A DNA stretch of 64,000 nt from CAWBOY01 sp963790585. Its GTDB lineage: Bacteria; Planctomycetota; Planctomycetia; Gemmatales; Gemmataceae. Position 1 is the first letter of the stretch; each line of letters begins with the position of its first letter. The position numbers and the translations under genes are program-made. Below are positions 38,764-46,819 of this stretch, piece by piece. The stretch lies in NCBI GenBank assembly GCA_963790585.1, contig CAWBOY010000006.1, positions 620,001-684,000 of the forward strand, in the 5' to 3' direction. The notes under the pieces are model-generated. The model saw only the letters and a program-made list of their open reading frames with translations. It did not search any database and had not been told where the DNA came from.

Positions 38764-38781
38764 ATTCTAAGGATTGTAACC

Positions 38782-40434
38782 ATGATCCCCGGGGAATCGC
38801 GCTCCTGGTGGCGCTACCTGCGCACCATGGCCGCTCCCATTATGCTCTGGCTGATCGTCATCCTCGCCATTCGCGAGCCATTGACAAGTTGGCTGCGCGG
38901 CGAGGACAGCTACGATCAAGATGCCCTCACCGAATGGCTCGACGAGGCCCGCGGCTTTCGGGAAACGTTGCCGGAAATGGTGGAAAGCTATCAAGCCCGC
39001 GCCCGCCGTGCCGCCGAGTTGAAGTCGATGCCCCGACCCGCCGACCGTGACCCTGCTCGCTGGTCGTTCGAGCAGCACGACGCCGAAAATAGCATGACGG
39101 TCAAGCGCGAGGAAATCACGGAACATCTCCGTTCGCTCGGCGATCCGACGACCAAGGTCTACGGTGGGCAGCTGCCGCTCTTCCCGATTATTTACAGCCT
39201 ACAGGTTCGTCTCGACGACGAGCCGGACAACCCGATCACTTGGGATTCCGGTTTGCCGTCCCATCCGAGCCAATACCGCGAATTGCCGCATCGAATTCAC
39301 CCAAGAGCGACCGTCTATATCCGCTATCAACTGCACGCTTACAACAAGCGCCAACGCATCGAACAGGAACACAACGCCCGGCTCAGCCAATTGATGGCCT
39401 TGGCCGCCTTCGCGACCATTATCGGTCTTATATGGATGGTAATCATCGCGCACCGCGAACAGGAACGGGACCGGGAGCGCGTAAGAGTGCAAGAACAGGT
39501 GGCGGAGGCGGAGCGGTCGTTGCTCGTCGAGGAGCGCCGCCACGCCGAGACCGAAAAGCAACTTCTGGAACAACGCCTGGAGGCGGCTCGTCACGAGGGC
39601 CGCGCTGCCGCGGCCGAGCATCAGGCACTCGAATTGAAGTCGCAACTCTACGCCAGCATCGGCATCATGGCCGGGTCTTACGCACATAACATCAAAAACT
39701 TGCTGGTGCGGCCCAACGACTTGCTGCGCCGCTGCCTCGAAGTCGCCGGCATCTCCACTGACCAGGAGCAGATGCTCCATGAAGTGCAGCAAACGTTGGG
39801 GACCGTGACCGAACGGCTGCAACAAATCCTGCGCACCGTGCGGCGCGACCCGAGCCGGTCGGAACAAGGCCGCGTCGACGTCAACGCCTTGATGCGCGAT
39901 CTCGATCACACGTGGCACGACCTGGCCCGCGAAAAATGGAAGCTCGATCTCGATCTCGACCTGGAAGGGGGCGCGTTGAACGTGGCCGGCGACCTGTCGC
40001 ATCTGCAGCAAGCAGTGGAAAATCTGTTGTTCAACGCCCGCGATGCCACGTTTGAGATGCGCAATCATCTCCGTGACGAAGCGCGGTCGGCCGCGGATAA
40101 CGATCCCAACCAGCGTCGCCAGAGACTGATCGCCGCCGCCGCCTGGCGCGGCCACGTCTCGCTGCGCAGTCGCCGAGAGGGCACCTTCGTCATCCTCGAA
40201 GTAACCGACAACGGCATCGGCATGAGCAACGAGGTACGCCAGCGCTGCACCGAAACACACTATTCGACCAAGCGCGATAACGCCATTTACGAGGGGAATA
40301 GTACAGGAATGGGGCTGGGGTTATCGTTCGTCGTCGCGATTTTGGAGCACCACGACGCCAAATTGGAGATCGCGTCGGAACCGCTGCGAGGGACGACATT
40401 TCGGATACGGTTTCCGGGCGACGGCGATTCGTGA
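38782..40434 (+). CDS. sensor histidine kinase with long coiled coil
   Basis: A 550-residue kinase. TM1 is at about residues 17-32, a periplasmic domain spans 33-200 and TM2 is at about 204-222. A very charged coiled coil covers 224-290 (REQERDRERVRVQEQVAEAE). The phosphoacceptor region is divergent: His302 in GSYAHNIKNLLVRP. The ATPase domain shows an N box (ENLLFNARDA), DNGIGM and GMGLGLSFV. Start ATG 38782 is preceded by TAAGGA. There is no response-regulator gene nearby. It is likely paired with the binding-protein-like gene upstream. Confidence 0.88.
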   Translation: MIPGESRSWWRYLRTMAAPIMLWLIVILAIREPLTSWLRGEDSYDQDALTEWLDEARGFRETLPEMVESYQARARRAAELKSMPRPADRDPARWSFEQHDAENSMTVKREEITEHLRSLGDPTTKVYGGQLPLFPIIYSLQVRLDDEPDNPITWDSGLPSHPSQYRELPHRIHPRATVYIRYQLHAYNKRQRIEQEHNARLSQLMALAAFATIIGLIWMVIIAHREQERDRERVRVQEQVAEAERSLLVEERRHAETEKQLLEQRLEAARHEGRAAAAEHQALELKSQLYASIGIMAGSYAHNIKNLLVRPNDLLRRCLEVAGISTDQEQMLHEVQQTLGTVTERLQQILRTVRRDPSRSEQGRVDVNALMRDLDHTWHDLAREKWKLDLDLDLEGGALNVAGDLSHLQQAVENLLFNARDATFEMRNHLRDEARSAADNDPNQRRQRLIAAAAWRGHVSLRSRREGTFVILEVTDNGIGMSNEVRQRCTETHYSTKRDNAIYEGNSTGMGLGLSFVVAILEHHDAKLEIASEPLRGTTFRIRFPGDGDS

Positions 40435-40457
40435 TCGAGGTTTAGCAATCAAGAAAT

Positions 40458-40607
40458 GTTTAGCCGCGAGCCGGTAGGCGAGCGCTGTTGGATAGCGCTA
40501 ATAAACAACAATTCGTTTAGCCGCGAGCCGATAGGCGAGCGCGGTTTGATAGCGCTTTCTCAATTCGCGCTATCGCACAGCGCTCGCCTACCGGCTCGCG
40601 GCCAAAC
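40458..40607. repeat. family A palindrome with a duplicated left arm
   Basis: Left arm 40458-40487 pairs with right arm 40578-40607 with one mismatch. A second left arm copy (40515-40542) lies between them in direct orientation, so either left arm can pair with the right arm. It lies between convergent genes: the kinase ends at 40434 and the radical SAM gene ends inside the element at 40517. Confidence 0.8.
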
Positions 40608-41809
40608 GGTGATGGGATAGCGTAGAGGGCACCCATCCCAAAGAATACATTTTTCTTCAATACCTTGTAGACCCAATAATCCTCCGGAATCTCCTGCCCC
40701 GGTAAATGCTGGCTATTGCGAGGCGCGATGCGGCCCAGTTCGCTATAGGCATCGCGGCTGCTGTAGTCCTTGGCGCCGTGGCTTTCGATATATTGCTTTA
40801 ATTCCTGTGGATATTCGAGGATGACGCAGCCTTTGGTTCGCTCCTTGACGAACTTTTGAAAGCCACGTAGATATTTGCTTTCGTTGATCGATTTATAGAC
40901 GTCATGATTATTGTCGCTGAGCTTCTCCGTGGCGAACGAGAGCGGCGGGCAGATTTCGATCGACCCCTGGGGGCCGACATGGAAACCAAGGCCGGTCGCC
41001 GCGGGGCAAAAAGCTTCGCCCTCGGCGGTCCAATAACTGTCGATGATGATGATCGGGTGCCGACGGCGCAGCTGAATCATGCGCCGGCGGGCTTCGAGTA
41101 ACTGCTCCTTGCTGAGGCAGTATTCGGGATGCGGCACGTCGCCCACCGGACGGTAGACGTAGTACCAAATATACATCGCCCCTTTTTTCATCATGAAGCG
41201 AAGATAATCGTCGCTGAGAACCTCTTCCAAATTCTCGCTGGTGATGGTGCAGGCGGTGCCGAATATCACGCCGTGCTGCCGCAATCGATCCATGCCGGTG
41301 AGCGCGGATTCGTAGACGCCCTCGCCGCGGCGCTTGTCGTTGTTGAATTGCAACCCGTCGATGCTAATCAAAGGCGTGACGTTGCCAACCTCGGCGATCT
41401 GCTCGGCGTGCGCCTTCGTGAAGAGCATGCCATTGGTAATGGTCTGAAAGTAGCAATCAGGATGGCGACGAAAGACATTCCAAATGTCCTTGTACATGAA
41501 CGGCTCGCCGCCAAGGAGCGTGTAATAATAAGCTTTCTGCTTCTTGCCGGTGACGATCAAAGCATCGAGGTCCGCCGGCGGCAAGTGGTACGCGGTGCCT
41601 TCCTTCTCGACCCAGCAGCCGTGGCAACGCAGGTTGCAGGTATTGGTCAAAGCCACGAACATGAACGGCGGATAGAGCTTATCGTTCTTAAGCCGATTCT
41701 GATACGCCCAGACGGCAAGCATCCCCTTGAACACCCAGAGGTGGGCGGCCTTGAGAGCAAGTCGTGGCGATAGCTCGGTCATGACGCGCCAGGCGAGTTT
41801 GGCGAGCAT
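40517..41809 (-). CDS. radical SAM protein with repeat-derived C-terminus
   Basis: Radical SAM enzyme of 430 residues. The cluster-binding CxxxCxxC is Cys58-Cys62-Cys65 (CNLRCHGCW). GGEPFMYKDIW and later motifs define the barrel, and further cysteines such as in AFCPAATG and IEICPPLSF may bind an auxiliary cluster. The N-terminal 50 residues are hydrophobic and helical, so it may associate with the membrane. I start at ATG 41809. The last 30 residues, from about FGREPVGERCAIARIEK, are read through the family A palindrome, whose TAA supplies the stop. It is the final gene of the radical SAM/ferredoxin/lipoyl-carrier cluster, separated from it by a toxin-immunity pair. Confidence 0.85.
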   Translation of the reverse strand: MLAKLAWRVMTELSPRLALKAAHLWVFKGMLAVWAYQNRLKNDKLYPPFMFVALTNTCNLRCHGCWVEKEGTAYHLPPADLDALIVTGKKQKAYYYTLLGGEPFMYKDIWNVFRRHPDCYFQTITNGMLFTKAHAEQIAEVGNVTPLISIDGLQFNNDKRRGEGVYESALTGMDRLRQHGVIFGTACTITSENLEEVLSDDYLRFMMKKGAMYIWYYVYRPVGDVPHPEYCLSKEQLLEARRRMIQLRRRHPIIIIDSYWTAEGEAFCPAATGLGFHVGPQGSIEICPPLSFATEKLSDNNHDVYKSINESKYLRGFQKFVKERTKGCVILEYPQELKQYIESHGAKDYSSRDAYSELGRIAPRNSQHLPGQEIPEDYWVYKVLKKNVFFGMGALYAIPSPFGREPVGERCAIARIEKALSNRARLSARG

Positions 41810-41860
41810 GGGGATTGGCCTTTCAAATTGGACGAGGTAATTGTTCGCTGGCGCTATCAA

Positions 41861-42361
41861 TCAGACGGTTTTCGGCTCAAGTATTTTGCTGTCCGCGCCG
41901 GTCAGGATATTTTCGACAGCCTCATCTCCTGATAGTCCAATGAAAGTAACTAATTCATCGGACCCTCCGAAGACCCATCCTCGACTATCCATGAATAGCA
42001 TCACTGTTCCGAATGAGTAATGGCCAATGGGACAGAGCGGGGCAACGCCGATTAGCTCTTCAAAGCATTCGATTCCACCACCGCCCATTCCTTGAACGGC
42101 GCGCTCGGCACAGAATTCAAGCACGTCTTGTTGTTGGGATTTTGTCACATAAGGAATCACCAAGCCGCCGAATCGAGCCAAAAACTCCTTCGCTTGGGGC
42201 AAGAGTGGTATATTCGCGATTGCAAAGGACTCTTCGTACAAAGCAGTTGAAACGGCTCTATCTGGCGTCCATTTCGCGATTCGGAGAAAACCAATTGCGG
42301 CGTTACGAACCACGGGCGAGGATTTCTTGACTGTGCCGTTCGTGTTCACGATCCACCCCAA
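41861..42361 (-). CDS. SUKH-3 family immunity protein
   Basis: A 166-residue protein with the SUKH-3 (SMI1/KNR4-related) fold. Landmarks are an N-terminal helix ending IAKWTPDRAV, the FGGLVIPYV segment, and LCPIGHYSFGTVMLFMDSRG followed by VFGGSDELVTFIG. SUKH proteins neutralise polymorphic toxins, especially nucleic-acid-targeting ones, by direct binding. It starts 11 bases after the predicted deaminase gene, the standard toxin-immunity order. The pair is AT-richer than the flanking genes, which suggests recent transfer. Confidence 0.85.
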   Translation of the reverse strand: MGWIVNTNGTVKKSSPVVRNAAIGFLRIAKWTPDRAVSTALYEESFAIANIPLLPQAKEFLARFGGLVIPYVTKSQQQDVLEFCAERAVQGMGGGGIECFEELIGVAPLCPIGHYSFGTVMLFMDSRGWVFGGSDELVTFIGLSGDEAVENILTGADSKILEPKTV

Positions 42362-42372
42362 TCATGCATGGT

Positions 42373-43026
42373 TCAACAAGTCCAAATCCGCCCCAATGAG
42401 CTTCGTGGTACAGTGATCCTGCAATTCGGACATCGTGGACGAGGTTCCATTGTCCTCGCCCTGAAGCACCATACGTCAAGATTTTGCTCAACAGCTCCAT
42501 CGGATAATGCCCAGTTCAAAGCTTGAAACTCCGCACACGTTTGAGCATGTCGTGTTGGAACCAAAGTAGGAATAACTGTTCCCCCCGGCCCCTGTGCCAT
42601 TGGAAGTTGCTGGACTCTCTGAGTCAGCGTCGGATGAATCGAAATGCCCGGTATCCATCTGCTCGCCGCGTAGTAGAGTCTATCTCTTGAGCGGTCGTGT
42701 AACACCGCGCCGCCGGCCGATCCTCGAATGATGGCTGGCCTTCGAGCTATCAGTGCTTCCAGAAGTGCGCCATAATACTGGACGCCGCCCAATAGCTCCG
42801 ATGCCATACCTGACTTTTGTATCGTAATAATTCCGCCGCTGTCGTGTACCCAAGGTTCTAGCGGTATAGTAAGCGGCGAATCGGCAGGGCTAAATGTATC
42901 ATGCTGGTTCCACAGACTGTGACACATCGGTCGAACTGGATACTCTTGGGCGAGGACACCGAAGGTGACCGGGAGACCGACGGACACTCGCTGTCTGCGA
43001 AATTGAATCCATGAATTATACGGCAT
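42373..43026 (-). CDS. YwqJ-like deaminase-fold toxin, stand-alone
   Basis: A 217-residue protein whose C-terminal half fits the YwqJ/deaminase toxin family. The domain starts near ALIARRPAIIRGSAGGAVLH. The zinc/catalytic motif Cys164-Ala-Glu166 (TCAEFQALNWAL) is followed by DVWCFRARTMEP and Cys199-x2-Cys202 (RCPNC). These are the two metal-site motifs of the cytidine-deaminase fold. Polymorphic toxins usually carry long export domains; here the N-terminal 90 residues have no signal, RHS or LXG region that I recognise. The SUKH-3 gene directly downstream is the expected antidote. Target (nucleic acid, nucleotide or protein) is unknown. Confidence 0.72.
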   Translation of the reverse strand: MPYNSWIQFRRQRVSVGLPVTFGVLAQEYPVRPMCHSLWNQHDTFSPADSPLTIPLEPWVHDSGGIITIQKSGMASELLGGVQYYGALLEALIARRPAIIRGSAGGAVLHDRSRDRLYYAASRWIPGISIHPTLTQRVQQLPMAQGPGGTVIPTLVPTRHAQTCAEFQALNWALSDGAVEQNLDVWCFRARTMEPRPRCPNCRITVPRSSLGRIWTC

Positions 43027-43094
43027 CGGTCACTTTCAATTCAGATGAATGAAAGGCGCTCTCCGTAATCCATTTTTGTATTCGTTGCATCACC

Positions 43095-44123
43095 TCAAAT
43101 ATCCAACCCATCCAGCGCATCCATCAGTGAGTCCAGCTCATCCTTCGGCGCCTGGCTCTTATTCGCTTGCCGCTTGGGAATACCCACCGCCAGGCCGACG
43201 GCCTCGCGGCCGTCCTTGACTAGCTCGGAATCGCGTTCTTGGGCCGCCGTCATAATGGCGTCGCCGCCGCCGAAGAGTTTACTTAAGTCGATCTTCAGCC
43301 CCGTCACCGTGCCGCCGGTCGCACCCGCGATGGCTGGGGTTTTGTAGTCGGGAAACATGATCGCCTGCTCGGGGCAGACGCGGCTACAGGCCGGGCAGCC
43401 ACGCTTGCAATTGTCCTGATTCTCGACCAGGATCCGATCGAGGCTATCGACGCCGTAAACGCCGAAGAGACAGAAGTCTATGCACTCCATGCAATTGGTG
43501 CATCGGCTGTAGTCGATCACGGGATACCAACGACGGCCCGGCTGGACCTGCAGTTGCTCAGGCGTGAAGCGCGGCTGTGTGGGTGGCTCTTCTTCGCGGA
43601 GGTAACGGCCCAGCTGAACGACGTTCGGCTCGCCCTTGATCCAGGTCTTGAGCTGCGCTTCGCGGCGCTCTTTGCACTCGGCCAAAATTCGGCGGATTTC
43701 CTCGACGTAGACGAGATGGTCATTCGCATCGCGCAGGTCGAGACAATAGATGAAGCGCTCGGGCACACCGACCGCGCCGATCCCTTTCGAGGGTTCCGGC
43801 TCGGTGGCCTCTTCCTCATCCTCGTCGTGATCGAGCGGCTTGATCTGCGTCGTGCCGAATTGTCCCTTGATGCCGTCGCGGTCGAGCAGCCAAAAGGCCG
43901 CGCGCGGATACATCCAACCGAGGACGACCATGTCGCCCTGGACCGATTCGAGAAACAGCCGGCCGGTATGATTGGCGTCGAGATCGTAAAGATACGGCAC
44001 GATCGACAGATCGATGCCTGACTCCATCAGCAACGCGGCGGCAACGCTTTCTTCTAGCCCGCGCTTGACGGGGTTCTTGCCCTGGCCCTGGGAGAGCACG
44101 ACGGTCAACTGTTTACGACTCAT
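43095..44123 (-). CDS. dicluster ferredoxin with unknown N-terminal domain
   Basis: A 342-residue iron-sulphur protein. Two 4Fe-4S sites are explicit: Cys208/211/214/218 (CTNCMECIDFC) and Cys239/243/246/250 (CKRGCPACSRVC). The first 200 residues have no match I know and include an acidic loop near 100-107 (DEDEEEATE). The C-terminal 90 residues hold AIAGATGGTVTGLKIDLSKL and a low-complexity end. Its gene lies 7 bases downstream of the GcvH-like gene start-stop order on the minus strand, so the two are certainly cotranscribed. It probably passes electrons to one of the radical SAM enzymes in the cluster; that is inference from context. Confidence 0.85.
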   Translation of the reverse strand: MSRKQLTVVLSQGQGKNPVKRGLEESVAAALLMESGIDLSIVPYLYDLDANHTGRLFLESVQGDMVVLGWMYPRAAFWLLDRDGIKGQFGTTQIKPLDHDEDEEEATEPEPSKGIGAVGVPERFIYCLDLRDANDHLVYVEEIRRILAECKERREAQLKTWIKGEPNVVQLGRYLREEEPPTQPRFTPEQLQVQPGRRWYPVIDYSRCTNCMECIDFCLFGVYGVDSLDRILVENQDNCKRGCPACSRVCPEQAIMFPDYKTPAIAGATGGTVTGLKIDLSKLFGGGDAIMTAAQERDSELVKDGREAVGLAVGIPKRQANKSQAPKDELDSLMDALDGLDI

Positions 44124-44130
44124 GAGCGGT

Positions 44131-44595
44131 TCAGTCCTCGGTGTTGATCTTGCCCTTGATGAGCCGTTGCGTCTTTTCCCAATTGTCGGCGAGAAACTGA
44201 TAATAGCCGCCGACGTCCATCAGCTCGGCGCCGTCGCCACGAATGTCGAAGAGCCAGCCGATACCGTAACCATCGACATTGATGCCCGACGGGTCGTCGA
44301 GCAGCGCGGCATTGAACTCGATCAGCGTGCCATCGAACGGCGCATACAAGTCCGACACGGCCTTGGATGTCTCGATATGGCCGATTTGCTGAAGATTCTT
44401 GATCGCATCGCCCTTGTTGACCTGCCAATCGAGAAAGTAGACATCCTGCATAAGCCGGATCGCATACGTCGTAAAGCCGACGCGGAAGACCCCTCGTTCG
44501 ATTCGGGCGCACCACATATGGTTGCGCGCGTAGAGCAGCGAGCCCAGTAAAGGAGCCGGGAACTTACCCATCATGAAGGTTAGGTCTTCCGCCAT
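44131..44595 (-). CDS. GcvH-like lipoyl carrier protein
   Basis: A 154-residue member of the glycine-cleavage H-protein family. The lipoylation site is Lys78 in IETSKAVSDLYAPFDG, with the flanking beta hairpins (VNKGDAIKNL, GTLIEFNAALL) and YGIGWLFDI that follow in real H-proteins. The N-terminus is extended (MAEDLTFMMGKFPAP) and the spacing before the lipoyl strand is typical. No gcvT or gcvP is nearby; the neighbours are a ferredoxin and radical SAM enzymes. It may therefore carry a lipoyl-linked intermediate in a different reaction. Start chosen at ATG 44595. Confidence 0.85.
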   Translation of the reverse strand: MAEDLTFMMGKFPAPLLGSLLYARNHMWCARIERGVFRVGFTTYAIRLMQDVYFLDWQVNKGDAIKNLQQIGHIETSKAVSDLYAPFDGTLIEFNAALLDDPSGINVDGYGIGWLFDIRGDGAELMDVGGYYQFLADNWEKTQRLIKGKINTED

Positions 44596-44612
44596 AAGCT
44601 CGCCCGCGCGTA

Positions 44613-45158
44613 TCAAGACGCTACTTGTCTCGACAAATACGTTTCCCGCGTCATTTTATACCACGCCACGTCGTCAGCCTCTTTGTACGGTTCCGTCTTC
44701 TCATAAGTCAGACCACATTTCTCGATGACATGCCGCGAGGCCGAATTCTCAGACATCACGATGGCCACGAGTTGCGGCAGTTTATGCACCTCGAAGCCAA
44801 AGCGAACGCATTCCTTGGCGGCCTCCGTCGCAAAACCCTGGCCCCAGGCGTCCCACAAGAGCGTGTAACCCAGCTCGACCCAGGGCGTATCGCGCAGCGG
44901 CTGCAGACCGCACCGACCGAGAAAGCGCCCGTCCGAGCGATGGAAAAGGGCGAACATCGCGTAACCGAAATCGCGAAAGTGGCCGATCATGCGATCCAGG
45001 CCCTCGCGCGTTTCCTCGACAGTCTTCGGCCTGCCGTTGGTGATGTAGCGCATCACTAACGGGTCGCTATAGAGACGATAAAGATCGTCGAAATCCTCGT
45101 GGCGGAACGGGCGCATCCGCAGGCGCGGCGTCTCCAGAATGCTTGAATCGTTCAACAT
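44613..45158 (-). CDS. GNAT acetyltransferase (RimJ/RimL-like)
   Basis: A 181-residue N-acetyltransferase. The start LETPRLRMRPFRHEDFDDLY is typical of the RimJ/RimL type, with ELGYTLLWDAWGQGFATEAA as the acetyl-CoA-binding motif A (Q/RxxGxG/A) and a C-terminal ENSASRHVIEKCGL motif B. It acetylates an amine, possibly a protein N-terminus or small molecule; substrate unknown. It lies between the HemN-like and GcvH-like genes with gaps of 17 bases on each side, so it belongs to the same transcript. Confidence 0.9.
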   Translation of the reverse strand: MLNDSSILETPRLRMRPFRHEDFDDLYRLYSDPLVMRYITNGRPKTVEETREGLDRMIGHFRDFGYAMFALFHRSDGRFLGRCGLQPLRDTPWVELGYTLLWDAWGQGFATEAAKECVRFGFEVHKLPQLVAIVMSENSASRHVIEKCGLTYEKTEPYKEADDVAWYKMTRETYLSRQVAS

Positions 45159-45175
45159 CGGTTGCCTCGACCGAA

Positions 45176-46496
45176 TCAGGTGTACCGCGCCGTCCGGTGC
45201 GCTGAGTCGAAAAACGTCGGCAGCTGGCGGTCGATCTGGAGCAGGCCCTCGCGCGACACCGTGACCCCTTCCTTGTCGACCGTCAAAACCTTCTCGTCTG
45301 CGAGATGTTTGAATCCGTCGGCGAAGGCGTTGAGGATATCAACCCCGAACTTGCCCTGAAAGTAGCTCGCTTCCAGCCGTCCGGTCTTTAATTGCAGAAT
45401 CATCTCGCGAATCAAGCGATCGTGCGCGGTGACCGGCAGCGCCCGCCCTAAAGGCAATTCATTCCTATCGAGCTTCTCGATGTATTGCTCCCAGGTATCG
45501 ACGTTTTGAATATGCACGCCGCCGACATGGCCGAAGGAAGCGACGCCCGTGCCAAGCATGTCGGCGCCATGCCAGAGGCTATCGCGATAGACGAATTTGG
45601 TCTTTTTGCGATCTTTTACGAGAGTATACGCACTCGAGATTTCGTAGCCGGCGGCGCATAGCGTGTCGAAGGCGTAATCGACCCAGGCGCGCTTGGTCGG
45701 CCAATCGGCCACGGCGAGGGCCGGCTCGTCCTGGCCGACGAGCTTCAATTCCTTGGAAAAGACGGTATTATACGGCAATTCCATCTGATAGATGGTGATG
45801 CTCTCCGGCGCGAGTGCCAGTGTCTTGGCGACGCACATCTTCCAGTTGTCCCAGCTCTCGCCGACCATGCCGGCGATCAGGTCGATGTTGATCTGATCGA
45901 AGCCGAGATCGCGGGCCCAGCCATAGGCGCGGTGGATCTCCTCTTCCAGATGGGCTCGGCCGTTGTATTCGAGAATTTTCGGATCGAAATTCTCCACGCC
46001 CAGACTCAGCCGCGTGACGCCGAGTTCGCGGAGCGCTTCGAGTTTATGCTGTTGGAGCGTGCCTGGCTCGCACTCAAACGTTACTTCCTCCGCGCCGGTC
46101 CAGGGAATGACTTCCTGAACGCGCGACATCAAGCCGCGCAGCTGCGTCGCGCTGAGATACGACGGCGTGCCGCCACCGAAGTAGACGAATTCGAGCGGCC
46201 GACCGGCGACAGCGGGCAGCTTGCTATAGAGCGTCATTTCCTTGACGATGGCGTCGATATAGGTCTCGACATCACGCGGCGTTCTTGTCCGTATAGACGC
46301 GGAAATAGCAGAACTTGCAGCGCTTGCGGCAAAACGGGATGTGCAGATAGAGCCCCAGCGGCGTCTCCGGATCGAACTTGGTGTTGAGCGCGGCCATCGC
46401 CTCGGGCAGAAAAGCGGGCTTCCAAAACGAGAAAGGCGGGTAATTGGCCACGAAATAGTTGCCAAGGCCAGTCTTCTCCTGAGCAACCTCAGACAT
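45176..46496 (-). CDS. HemN-like radical SAM protein (frameshifted)
   Basis: Coproporphyrinogen III oxidase-family radical SAM protein of about 440 residues. The N-terminal part, ATG 46496 with AGGAG six bases upstream, carries the cluster motif Cys56-x3-Cys60-x2-Cys63 (FCRKRCKFCYF). A one-base insertion near 46277 moves the rest to another frame, which resumes at DVETYIDAIVKEM and continues FVYFGGGTPSYL, LSLGVENFDPKIL, NIDLIAGMVGESW. The class includes HemN, HemW and HutW-like proteins; true HemN haem-pathway function is not certain. It heads the cluster with GNAT, GcvH-like and ferredoxin genes. Confidence 0.85.
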
Positions 46497-46819
46497 AATC
46501 GGCTCCTCGGAAGGCGGGGGCAAAACGGCGGCGGGATCTTCGGCGGACGTACACTATCTATGTTAATCGACTGGACTGGGGAAACAAGGAGACGATCCAA
46601 GTCGGCGGGCTGCAAACGGGGTCTTTGATTTTCCGTCACGCTGAGAGCGGCACCTGCGTGATTTTGGCGCAACGGCCTTGGTCTCATTGTAACCGCAAAT
46701 AGAACAGGGTGTTAGATTGACAAACCGGCGCCCCAACACGACTTGACACTGCAAGATTGACTTGCCAGATCCTAAGCTAAAAAGACCATCTGACGATCAC
46801 AGGATCTGGGAGTCTGTCC
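46497..46819. other. divergent intergenic region
   Basis: About 320 bases between the minus-strand HemN-like gene and the plus-strand TrhO-RluA fusion gene. It must contain both promoters. TTGACACTG and TTGACTTGCC at about 46743-46766 resemble -35 boxes but no well-spaced -10 follows. I see no gene or repeat. Confidence 0.45.

Noticed and set aside
39199..40260. 353-residue open frame antisense to the histidine kinase
   Set aside because: The plus-strand kinase has all catalytic boxes; the antisense frame is a codon-bias shadow.
46497..46687. Extended N-terminus of the HemN-like frame up to 46687
   Set aside because: Arginine/serine-rich translation without homology; the true N-terminus with CxxxCxxC lies in the other frame starting at 46496.
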